Shown here one piece after another: positions 37,179 to 44,637 of a DNA stretch of 47,635 nucleotides; the first letter of the stretch is position 1, and every line of letters starts with the position of its first letter. Under the pieces are notes generated by a model. That model had not been told where the DNA came from. It saw only the letters and a list, made by a program, of their open reading frames with translations, and ran no database searches. The position numbers were made by a program, and so were the translations under genes. This DNA comes from Allobosea sp. Root483D1 (GTDB lineage: Bacteria; Pseudomonadota; Alphaproteobacteria; Rhizobiales; Beijerinckiaceae), in the NCBI RefSeq assembly GCF_001429505.1, contig NZ_LMJW01000018.1, positions 258,712-306,346 of the forward strand, read 5' to 3'.

Positions 37179-37493
37179 TCACCGCCCTGCGTAGTATTCG
37201 GGCTCCGGCGGCGGTTCCCAGGACTGGCCGGTGGCGATCAGGCAACTCACGCCTTCGGGAAACGTCGCGAACAGGGTGAAGGAGCCGCTCGGGGAGGCGA
37301 AGAGTTCGATCACGCTGCCGTTCGCCGCGAGGCCGTAGCCGATTCGGCGCTCGCCATAGAGTTCATGCAGCTGGCTCGTCGCTGTGCCGCGCTCGGCGCA
37401 AGGAATGCCGGCGGGAGCCTGCGCCCGAGCCATGTCGGGGGACAATGCCAGCGCCAGCGCGATCGGCAGGCAGGATGTGAGGAAGCGCGTCAT
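37179..37493 (-). CDS. Small secreted protein
   Basis: 104 residues. Signal peptide ends near RAQA25. The mature part has Cys in IPCAERG and VSCLIATG and the pattern LHELYGERRIGYGLAANGSVIELFASP then GSFTLFATFPEGVSC. This short beta-rich family is common in Alphaproteobacteria by my recollection, with no known function. AGGAG lies 6 nt before the ATG. Confidence 0.75.
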   Translation of the reverse strand: MTRFLTSCLPIALALALSPDMARAQAPAGIPCAERGTATSQLHELYGERRIGYGLAANGSVIELFASPSGSFTLFATFPEGVSCLIATGQSWEPPPEPEYYAGR

Positions 37494-37709
37494 GGCTGCT
37501 CCTGCGACAGGGCGGCAGGAAAGCGCGCGGAGGTGGACGGGCGCAGCTTTTCCGCCCTGTCTTAAAAGACATGGTGATGTCGATGCCGGGGCACCAGAGG
37601 CGCAGAGCGTCGCGTGGCCGGGGCATCGGCGGCGCTGCCATGCTGAAGGATCGCCCTTGGCCAAATGGTCCGCATCTGCGCTATACAGCGCGGACAGACG
37701 GAGCTCGCC

Positions 37710-37997
37710 ATGTCCTTTCTCAAATCCCTTTTCGGTCGCAAGGAAGCCAAGCCGGCCGCTCCAGCCGGGCCGCTGAAAAGCACCGAGTACTTGGGCTTCA
37801 CCATCCATGCGACGCCGTTTCCCGAAGGCGGGCAGCAGCAGCTTTCCGGGGTGATCGAGAAGGAGATCGACGGCGAGATGAAGAGCCACCGCTTCATCCG
37901 GGCCGACCGCTTCCCGGGCGCCGAGGAGGCGGCGGACTTCGCCATCATCAAGGCCAGGCAGCTGATCGACGAGCAAGGCGAACGACTGTTCAAATAG
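37710..37997 (+). CDS. HlyU-family protein
   Basis: 95 residues. MSFLKSLFGRKEAKP, YLGFTIHATPFPEGGQQQLSGVIEKEIDGEMKSHRFIRADRF and AEEAADFAIIKARQLIDEQGERLF match the HlyU family named after a Vibrio haemolysin activator; in Alphaproteobacteria the role is unknown. The start was chosen at MSFLKS, the family start, rather than the longer frame to 37665. Confidence 0.88.
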   Translation: MSFLKSLFGRKEAKPAAPAGPLKSTEYLGFTIHATPFPEGGQQQLSGVIEKEIDGEMKSHRFIRADRFPGAEEAADFAIIKARQLIDEQGERLFK

Positions 37998-38267
37998 GAT
38001 TTATGGTAATCTCTGTTCTATGCATGGATGTTGTTCCAATATTGTTGGCTCAATATTGATTCAAAATTTTAAATCTAAGCGACCATTGCGATTTCCCTAC
38101 GAAATCGTCTAAATTTGATTCAAATAATACGGAGCTCACTGCGGCTTTTGATCTCTTCAAAATAGCTATTTGGCTGGGTTGTCGGATTCGCCTCTGCCAT
38201 TTAAAACTTTATTCGGTTTTTCCCGCTTTGATGCCATCACGTTGTTCGTCGTACCGAGATCGTCCGC
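37998..38267. other. AT-rich region upstream of the PAS-EAL gene
   Basis: 270 bp without a gene, distinctly rich in A and T. The palindrome CAATATTG occurs twice (38037-38044, 38051-38058), 14 bp apart start to start. It probably contains the promoter of the PAS-EAL gene and may be of foreign origin. Confidence 0.5.
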
Positions 38268-39482
38268 ATGCCTCCCAATTCCCCCGGCAGCCAGAAGCCG
38301 GATGAACCTTCGGGTGCGCAAGCCGGCGTCGCCGACGACAGCTGGTTCCGCGAAGTCGTGGCGCAATTGCCGTTGGCGCTCTATGCGACGGATGCCGACG
38401 GGCGCGTGACCTATTTCAATCAGGCGGCTGCCCGGCTCGTTGGCCGCGAGCCGCAGCTCGGCCAAGACCGCTGGTGCATCGCCCACCGTCTCTTCCAGGT
38501 CGATGGTTCGCCGCTGGCGCATGAGGACTGTCCGCTGGCGGTCGCACTGCGCGAGAGGCGGGCAGTCCGCGGCATCGAAGCGCTGGCCGAGCGGCCCGAC
38601 GGCAGCCGCGTGCGCTTCATGCCGCTGCCGACGCCGCTCTACGATGCCGAAGGCAAGCTCACCGGTGCGGTCAATGTGATGGTCGACGTCAGCACCGGCC
38701 CGCAGGCCGGCAGCGATACCGCATCGCCCACCCACGACCTCGCCGAAGAACTCGCGGCAGCGATCGCGCAAAAGCAGCTGCACCTGCACTATCAGCCGGT
38801 CTTCTCGGCGGCAGGCGTCCTCACCGGCTTCGAGGCACTGGCGCGCTGGGTCCATCCCGAGCGGGGCGTGATCCCGCCATCCGAATTCATCCCGGCGGCG
38901 GAGGAGAGCGGGCTGATCCTGCCTCTGGCGCGGGAGCTTCTGTGCCAGGCCTGCACCGAGGCGGCGAGCTGGGAAAAGCCGCTGCGCATCGCCGTCAACG
39001 TCTCGCCGCTGCAGTTCCGCCATGGCGACCTGCCCGGGCTGATCGACGAGGTGCTGATGGAGACCGGCCTCGAGCCGGAGCGGCTCGAGCTCGAGATCAC
39101 CGAAGGGGTGATGATCACCGATTTCGACCGGACCATGCTGGTGCTGCACCGGATCAAGGCGCTCGGCGTGCGCATCGCGCTGGACGATTTCGGGACGGGC
39201 TACTCCTCGCTCTCCTATCTGCACATGTTCCCGCTCTCGACGCTGAAGATCGACCGCAGCTTCGTCGCCAATCTCGGCGTCGCCTCGGAGGCGGCGGCGA
39301 TCACGCGCGCGGTGATCGCGCTCGGCCATGCGCTCGACATCGAGGTGGTGGCGGAGGGCGTCGAGACGCGCGAGCAGCTCGACTTCCTGATCGACGAGGG
39401 CTGCAACTACATGCAGGGCTACATGCTCGGACGGCCGCTGCCGCCGGAGCAATATGCCGACCTGACCGGTCGCAAGGGCTGA
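38268..39482 (+). CDS. PAS-EAL cyclic-di-GMP phosphodiesterase
   Basis: 404 residues, soluble. A PAS-type sensor domain (about 26-142, opening FREVVAQLPLALYATDADGRVTYFNQAAARLVGRE) is followed by an EAL domain (about 160-395). Catalytic residues are all present: E189 in FEALARW, N244 in NVSPLQF, E276 in LEITEG, D306-D307 in LDDFGTGYSS, K327 in LKIDRSF and E363 in VVAEGVET. It should hydrolyse c-di-GMP to pGpG in response to a signal bound by PAS. No GGDEF domain. The ribosome site is weak; the AT-rich region is upstream. Confidence 0.93.
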   Translation: MPPNSPGSQKPDEPSGAQAGVADDSWFREVVAQLPLALYATDADGRVTYFNQAAARLVGREPQLGQDRWCIAHRLFQVDGSPLAHEDCPLAVALRERRAVRGIEALAERPDGSRVRFMPLPTPLYDAEGKLTGAVNVMVDVSTGPQAGSDTASPTHDLAEELAAAIAQKQLHLHYQPVFSAAGVLTGFEALARWVHPERGVIPPSEFIPAAEESGLILPLARELLCQACTEAASWEKPLRIAVNVSPLQFRHGDLPGLIDEVLMETGLEPERLELEITEGVMITDFDRTMLVLHRIKALGVRIALDDFGTGYSSLSYLHMFPLSTLKIDRSFVANLGVASEAAAITRAVIALGHALDIEVVAEGVETREQLDFLIDEGCNYMQGYMLGRPLPPEQYADLTGRKG

Positions 39483-39483
39483 G

Positions 39484-40500
39484 CTAACCTCGCCCGCCGG
39501 TTGCCTGCAACTCGGCGAGCAAGGCCTTGCCGCTCCAGCTCGCCTTGTCGATTTCCGCAGCCTTGATCAGCGCAACCAGGCGCGCGTTCACCGGCGCCCG
39601 CTGCCCGAGCCGCTCGGCGAGGCTGATCACCTCGCCATTGATCCAGTCGATCTCGGTCCTACGCCCGGCGGCGAGATCGTCGGCCATGGAGGAGCGCGCC
39701 AGCGGGTCGATCGCGAGCATCTTGCGGGCGAGACGGGCGAAGAGCACATCGGGCAGGCGCAGCAGAGCCGGGATCCAGCGTGCCGGCAGAGGCGTCAGCC
39801 GGGCTGGCCGGATGCCGGCTTGCGCCAGAAGAACGAGCGCCTCGGCCTGGGCGAGGGCAAGGCAGCGGCGATAGTCGCGCTGCGCCAGCTCCTGCTGCAA
39901 TGGCAGGCCGGAGAGGGCGTTGACCGCATTGTTGAGGTTGAAGAGCAGCTTGGCCCATTGCACCGGCAGCATGTCGCGGTGCCGGCGCAGGGCGAAGCCG
40001 GCGCGGGTGAAATCGGCCAGGAAAGGCGCGAGCTTGGCCGAGTCCGCGACTTCGGGCTCGCCTTCCGACGCCTGATGGAAAGCGCCGGGGCCGCGCCTGA
40101 CCACGTTGAACGGCACCATGCCGGCGAGCACCGTGCGGCCGGGCAGGGCGGCACGCAGCGTCCCGGTGTTGCCGAGGCCGTTCTGAAAACTGATCACGAC
40201 GGCGTTCGGCCCGACGATGCCGGCCAGCTCGGCGGCGGCCTGCGCCGTGGCGCCGGATTTCACCGTGACGAGGATCAGGTCGGCTGCCGCCGCTGCACCC
40301 GGCTCGGCCGAGAAGGCGATCGCCTCCGGCAGAACGCGCCAGTCGCCGCCGCCATAATGGGTCAGCGTCAGGCCGTGCCGGCGGAGTTCCTCACCGATGC
40401 CGGAGCGGCCGATGAAATTGACCTCGGCGCTGCCCGCGGCGAGGCGGCCGCCAAGATAGCAGCCGATCGCGCCGGCGCCGTAGATCGAGATTCTCGCCAT
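39484..40500 (-). CDS. Ketopantoate reductase-family oxidoreductase (PanE/ApbA)
   Basis: 338-residue NADPH-dependent enzyme. The Rossmann motif is ISIYGAGAIGCYLGGRL at the N-terminus, VKSGATAQAA carries the conserved Lys, FQNGLGN the conserved Asn, and the C-terminal domain has WAKLLFNLNNAVNAL and SSMADDLAAGRRTEIDWINGEV. The reaction would be reduction of 2-dehydropantoate in pantothenate synthesis or of a similar substrate; several paralogues usually exist. Two adjacent Met codons; the second is at the right distance from GAGG. Stop next to the PAS-EAL stop, convergent. Confidence 0.9.
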   Translation of the reverse strand: MARISIYGAGAIGCYLGGRLAAGSAEVNFIGRSGIGEELRRHGLTLTHYGGGDWRVLPEAIAFSAEPGAAAAADLILVTVKSGATAQAAAELAGIVGPNAVVISFQNGLGNTGTLRAALPGRTVLAGMVPFNVVRRGPGAFHQASEGEPEVADSAKLAPFLADFTRAGFALRRHRDMLPVQWAKLLFNLNNAVNALSGLPLQQELAQRDYRRCLALAQAEALVLLAQAGIRPARLTPLPARWIPALLRLPDVLFARLARKMLAIDPLARSSMADDLAAGRRTEIDWINGEVISLAERLGQRAPVNARLVALIKAAEIDKASWSGKALLAELQATGGRG

Positions 40501-40690
40501 CATCCCCTCGCGACAGGCGGCCAGCATGCCGAGCGGGCTGCTTCCATGGCAAGCGCATCGCCAGGGGAGGCGGTCCGAACCCCACATCGGCGCTGCGTCG
40601 CCCCGCTGCCCGCGCGCTTGTGGCCCTGTCCGGCGCTGCCTAATGCTCAGGCACGGAGAAAAACTTTCTCCGATCGCATGGCGAGGAAAC

Positions 40691-41917
40691 ATGAACGCCC
40701 AGGACGCGCGCTACGCGCCGGATTCAGCCTATGCCTGGATGAGGCTTGCGCTCGCCCTGCTGGTCGGGACGATCGCCTGCGTCGGCTCGTGGTCGGCGGT
40801 CGTGGTGGTGACGGCGGTGCAGCAGGAGTTCGGCGTGATGCGCGCCGACGCCTCGCTGCCCTATACCTTCGCGATGATCGGCTTCGGCGTCGGCAACATC
40901 GCGATGGGCCGGCTGGCCGATCGTGTCGGCATCGCCATGCCGATCGTGCTCGGCGCGGTGCTGCTGGGCGCCGGCTATGCTCTCGCCTCGATCGCCGGCT
41001 CGCTCTGGCAGTTCGCCCTGGCCCATGGCTTCCTGATCGGGCTCGGCGCCGCCACCGGCTTCTCGCCGCTGATCGCCGATCTCTCGCACTGGTTCCGGCG
41101 TTATCGCGGCCTCGCCGTCGTCTTCGGCGCCTCTGGCAGCTACCTCGCCGGCATGTTCTGGCCGCAGCTGATCAACTGGGGCGTCGAGACGCATGGCCTG
41201 CGCACCACCCATCTCTGGCTCGGTATCGCCTGCCTCGCGGTGATGCTGCCGCTGGCGCCGCTGTTCCGGCGCCGGCCGAACGCGGCGAGCATCGCTGCTG
41301 CCGAGGCGGTGAGCGCTGGCGCGCGCGGCAGCCTCGGATTGTCGCCGAACCAGCTGCAGCTGCTGCTGGTCGTGGCTGGCTTCTGCTGCTGCGTCGCGAT
41401 GTCGATGCCGCAGGTCCATATCGTCGCCTATTGCAGCGATCTCGGCTATGGCGTCGCCCGCGGCGCCGAGATGCTGACGGTGATGATGGCGCTCGGCATC
41501 GTCAGCCGGGTCAGCTCCGGCTTCATAGCCGACAAGATCGGCGGCACGGCGACGCTCGCTCTGTCCTCGGTGATGCAGGGCATGGCGCTCTTCCTCTATC
41601 TCTGGTTCGACGGGCTGAGCTCGCTCTTCATCGTCACCGGCATCTTCGGCCTGTTCCAGGGCGGGATCGTGCCGATGTATGCGGTGATCATCCGCGACTA
41701 CATGCCACCGCGCGAGGCGGGCATGCGCATCGGCATCGTGATGTCGGCGACGGTCTTCGGCATGGCCTTCGGCGGCTGGGTCTCCGGCCTGATCTTCGAC
41801 GCGACCTCGTCCTACCGGCTCGCCTTCCTCAACGGCCTGGCCTGGAACCTGATCAACCTCTCGATCGTCTGCTGGCTGATGCTGAAGGCGCGGTCAAAGC
41901 TGGCGGCAGCGTCATAA
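40691..41917 (+). CDS. MFS permease (OFA/monocarboxylate type)
   Basis: 408 residues with about 12 membrane helices. MNAQDARYAP precedes helix 1. Motif A-like GNIAMGRLADRVGIAMPIVLGA, ADLSHWFRRYRGLAVVFGASGSYLAG in the middle of the first half, and IADKIGGTATLALSS in the second half fit the oxalate-formate/monocarboxylate antiporter branch. Substrate unknown. GAGGA lies 4 nt before the ATG. Divergent from the PanE-like gene; a long palindromic repeat lies just downstream. Confidence 0.88.
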   Translation: MNAQDARYAPDSAYAWMRLALALLVGTIACVGSWSAVVVVTAVQQEFGVMRADASLPYTFAMIGFGVGNIAMGRLADRVGIAMPIVLGAVLLGAGYALASIAGSLWQFALAHGFLIGLGAATGFSPLIADLSHWFRRYRGLAVVFGASGSYLAGMFWPQLINWGVETHGLRTTHLWLGIACLAVMLPLAPLFRRRPNAASIAAAEAVSAGARGSLGLSPNQLQLLLVVAGFCCCVAMSMPQVHIVAYCSDLGYGVARGAEMLTVMMALGIVSRVSSGFIADKIGGTATLALSSVMQGMALFLYLWFDGLSSLFIVTGIFGLFQGGIVPMYAVIIRDYMPPREAGMRIGIVMSATVFGMAFGGWVSGLIFDATSSYRLAFLNGLAWNLINLSIVCWLMLKARSKLAAAS

Positions 41918-41921
41918 CGCA

Positions 41922-42038
41922 AGCCCTCATCCTGAGGAGCAGACGTTGGTCTGCGTCTCGAAGGACGCTCCAGCTGGTTCCAGAGCCTCCTGGACCATCC
42001 GTCGAGACGCCGCTTTGCGGCTCCTCAGGATGAGGGCT
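41922..42038. repeat. Long palindromic repeat, copy 2 (117 bp)
   Basis: Same length and outer arms as the element at 9621-9737. The inner arms have more mismatches. It separates the MFS gene from the VOC gene. Confidence 0.9.
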
Positions 42039-42058
42039 CCACTTGTTCCGGCTCTCGA

Positions 42059-42487
42059 TCAGGCTGAAGCAGTTCCCGGCCGATACGTCCCGAAGCACCA
42101 GACGTGGCCTTCCGGGTCCTTGCAGATGAAGTCTCGGCTGCCATAGGGCTGGTCGGTCGGCTCCATGCAGATTTCGGCGCCGGCCTTGCGGGCCCGTTCG
42201 CAGAGCGCGTCGATATCCGTCGTCGCGATATAGGGCGAGGCGGTGGTGCCGCCGAGCTCGGCGGGCGTCTTTACCAGCTTGGCGAAGTCGGTGCCCTCGC
42301 TCGAGCCGAACATGACGATGCCCTCGCCGAGCCGCAACTCGGCGTGCACGACCTTGCTGCCGTCCTCCGAGAGGAATACGGCGTGTTTCTCGAAGCCGAA
42401 GGCCTCGATGAGCCAGTCGACCATCTTCACCGCGTTGCGGTAGCGGAGGCCGAAATAGATTGCGGCTGGTTGCGGCATTGGCGGCAT
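42059..42487 (-). CDS. VOC-family glyoxalase-like protein
   Basis: 142 residues. AAIYFGLRYRNAVKMVDWLIEAFGFEKHAVF is the first half, VHAELRLGEGIVMFGSS follows, and YGSRDFICKDPEGHVWCFGTYRPG is the second-half end with the metal-site Glu. Such enzymes act on small electrophiles or antibiotics; the reaction is unknown. It lies 63 bp downstream of the AraC gene on the same strand. Confidence 0.88.
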   Translation of the reverse strand: MPPMPQPAAIYFGLRYRNAVKMVDWLIEAFGFEKHAVFLSEDGSKVVHAELRLGEGIVMFGSSEGTDFAKLVKTPAELGGTTASPYIATTDIDALCERARKAGAEICMEPTDQPYGSRDFICKDPEGHVWCFGTYRPGTASA

Positions 42488-42550
42488 CTCCGGTTGCGTG
42501 TCGCGCCAGAAAAGCCGACCGGGCGCGCGCCGTCTTGAAAGAATCGGACG

Positions 42551-43363
42551 TCAGGCGGACTCCAGTATGCCGTGCTCGCCGGCGTCGTTGCGGGCGAGGG
42601 CGGTTGGCGGTAGGCCGCATAGCGCAGCAAATTCCCGGGTCATATGGGCCTGGTCGGCATAGCCGGCGGCTTGGGCGATCGCGGCCCAGCCTCCGGGTTC
42701 CTGCTGCCCGGCCAGTTCGCGGGCATGCTCGAAGCGCAGGATGCGGGCGATGGTCTTCGGCCCGACGCCGGTCTCGCTGACGAAACGCCGGGTCAGGTGG
42801 CGCTCGCTCCAGCCGGCCGCAGCTGCGAGGTCGCGCATGCGGCCCCTGCCGCGCCGCGCCGTCAGCCAGGCAAGGCCGCCGGCGACCTCCGGCGACAGGC
42901 TGCGCCCGCGCGCCAGCCTCTGGCTGATGACGCGATCGAGCAAAGCAAAGCAGTCGGCCCAGGACCGGCATTCGCGCAGGCGCGGACCGAGAAGACGCAG
43001 CTCGCCGAGATCGTCGAGATCAACGATGCGGCCGGCCATGTCACGCTGGTCGAGCTGGAAGAAGCCATAGGCGCCGGCGGGGGTGAAATCGACCTGCACA
43101 CAGGCGGCGAGCCCGGTTGAGGAAACCAGGACGGGGCGGTCGATCAGGCCGGCTGCGAAGCCTTGCGGCGCGGTGCTTTGCCCGCCAGCGACGGACAGCA
43201 TGAAGGGGGCGGCGAAGTTGACGATCAGCGGCAGGACGAGCACCGGCACTTCGCGGCGCAAGATGGGTTCGGCGCGGTGCTCGCGATAGCCCGTGTAGCC
43301 GAGCACGGCGCCCGCCAGATCGGGCCGCGGCGGCGCCCGCACCAGTTCCCAATCCGCTTGCAT
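42551..43363 (-). CDS. AraC-family regulator
   Basis: 270 residues. A beta-rich N-terminal sensor part (1-150) is followed by the double helix-turn-helix: GRMRDLAAAAGWSERHLTRRFVSETGVGPKTIARILRFEHARELAG, then WAAIAQAAGYADQAHMTREFAALCGLPPTAL. This is the DUF6597/AraC arrangement often paired with VOC genes; it probably controls the VOC gene downstream. Confidence 0.88.
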   Translation of the reverse strand: MQADWELVRAPPRPDLAGAVLGYTGYREHRAEPILRREVPVLVLPLIVNFAAPFMLSVAGGQSTAPQGFAAGLIDRPVLVSSTGLAACVQVDFTPAGAYGFFQLDQRDMAGRIVDLDDLGELRLLGPRLRECRSWADCFALLDRVISQRLARGRSLSPEVAGGLAWLTARRGRGRMRDLAAAAGWSERHLTRRFVSETGVGPKTIARILRFEHARELAGQQEPGGWAAIAQAAGYADQAHMTREFAALCGLPPTALARNDAGEHGILESA

Positions 43364-43502
43364 TGCCGGCCCCGCGGTCTTCGGCGGATAGTGGCGCGTA
43401 TCGGCTGCCGGCTCAACGGCAAAGGGGGTATGCCATGCTCATGACCAGACCGTCCGACGCTCTGCCGAGGCTGCCTCGATCGGCCGAACTGACGAGGTGG
43501 TG

Positions 43503-43874
43503 ATGCCACGCCTGATGCAATTCGAACGCCGCCATGAGCGGCTGGTCCCGATACGGCGCTTTGCTATGCGCCTGGGCCGGGCGGTGCTGCTCTGGCTGGC
43601 GCTGACCGTGATCGGGCTCGCGATCGGCATGGCGGGCTACGCTGCCAGCGAGGGCATGAGCGCCGTCGATGCCTTCGTCAACGCGGCGATGATCCTGTCG
43701 GGCATGGGGCCGGTCGCCGAGCTCAAGACCGTCGGCGGCAAGATCTTCGCGGGAGCCTATGCGCTCTTCTCGGGGCTGTTTGTGGTGATCGCCACCGGCT
43801 TCGTGCTGGCGCCCATCCTGCATCGTGTGCTCCACTCCTTCCATATCGAAGAGGGGAAGGGCAACGATGACTGA
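43503..43874 (+). CDS. Two-helix membrane protein with degenerate K-channel-like pore
   Basis: 123 residues. Helix 1 is about 27-48. A re-entrant-like segment follows (AVDAFVNAAMILSGMGPVAELKT, 55-77), then helix 2 (GKIFAGAYALFSGLFVVIATGFVLAPILHRVLHSF, 79-113). The order helix-pore-helix and the GKIFAGAYALFSG pattern recall two-TM potassium channels, but the TVGYGD selectivity filter is replaced by LSGMGP, so conduction of potassium is doubtful. GAGG lies 5 nt before ATG 43503, favoured over two GTG codons. It overlaps the thioesterase gene by 8 nt. Confidence 0.8.
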   Translation: MPRLMQFERRHERLVPIRRFAMRLGRAVLLWLALTVIGLAIGMAGYAASEGMSAVDAFVNAAMILSGMGPVAELKTVGGKIFAGAYALFSGLFVVIATGFVLAPILHRVLHSFHIEEGKGNDD

Positions 43875-44277
43875 GCCTGGCGCGAATCCTGCCGAAGAAC
43901 CCTGCGGCACCTTGACCGTGCGCACCATCGCCATGCCGGCGGACACCAACGCCAACGGCGACATCTTCGGCGGCTGGGTGATGTCGCGCATGGACCAGGC
44001 CGGCGGCATCGCCGGGGTCGACCGGGCGCAAGGACGCGTGGTGACGGTCGCGGTCGAGGCGATGACCTTCATCCGTCCGGTCAAGGTCGGCGACGTGCTC
44101 AGCGTCTACACCTCGGTGAAGTCGGTCGGGCGCACCTCGATGAAGATCCAGGTCGAGGCCTGGGCCAGGCGCTTCCGCACCACGCTGCACGAGAAGGTCA
44201 CCGATGCGAGCTTCACCTTCGTCGCGATCGACGATGACGGCAAGCCGCGCCCGGTGCCGCCGATGCCAGCCGGCTGA
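43867..44277 (+). CDS. Acyl-CoA thioesterase (hotdog fold, YciA-like)
   Basis: 136-residue hotdog-fold hydrolase that releases fatty acids from CoA. LTVRTIAMPADTNANGDIFGGWVMSRMDQAGGIAG contains the conserved N-x-x-G-D-x-F-G-G-W motif with the catalytic Asp region; VAVEAMTFIRPVKVGDVLSVY and SVGRTSMKIQVEAW follow. Length is typical. It overlaps the channel-like gene by 8 nt, implying one transcript. Confidence 0.92.
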   Translation: MTEPGANPAEEPCGTLTVRTIAMPADTNANGDIFGGWVMSRMDQAGGIAGVDRAQGRVVTVAVEAMTFIRPVKVGDVLSVYTSVKSVGRTSMKIQVEAWARRFRTTLHEKVTDASFTFVAIDDDGKPRPVPPMPAG

Positions 44278-44637
44278 CGTGGTGCGCAAACCCTAACGAG
44301 ATGTGAACCGGCCCCATCGTCGAGTGATTCAGAAGAATCCGACAACTTAAACGTTCTTTAAGTGGACCGCCGCAATTCTGCCGTCGGCCGGTCCATCGGG
44401 ACCGCTCTGTCAGGGGGCTGGGAGGTCCTGCATGATCGATCGCCGTCGCTTGCCGGCGAGCGTGGTTTGGCTTGCGCCAGCGCCGGAACATGGCGCCGTG
44501 CCGACGAGCCGTCGCCGCACATCATCGAGATCGTAACCCGTTCTGAGGCCGACCATCGTCGGCCGCTCGCCCCATCGTCCGTGTCCGCTCCTGGCCAGCG
44601 CCGCGCTGCCGGGGATGCCTTCAGGAGTACCGCGTCA
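44278..44637. other. Long upstream region of the chemoreceptor gene
   Basis: 360 bp without a recognised gene. A perfect inverted repeat ACTTAAA-CGTTC-TTTAAGT lies at 44345-44363. The chemoreceptor frame remains open through most of this stretch but the translation has no protein-like character. Confidence 0.5.
44345..44363. promoter_or_regulatory. Inverted repeat upstream of the chemoreceptor
   Basis: ACTTAAA, 5-bp spacer, TTTAAGT. AT-rich perfect palindrome in an otherwise GC-rich region, possibly a regulator site. No regulator gene is adjacent. Confidence 0.4.

Noticed and set aside
44362..44637. Extension of the chemoreceptor by about 90 residues at the N-terminus
   Set aside because: The extra translation has no protein-like composition, contains an inverted repeat and lacks a ribosome site; chemoreceptors normally begin just before TM1 as MSKTVKP does.
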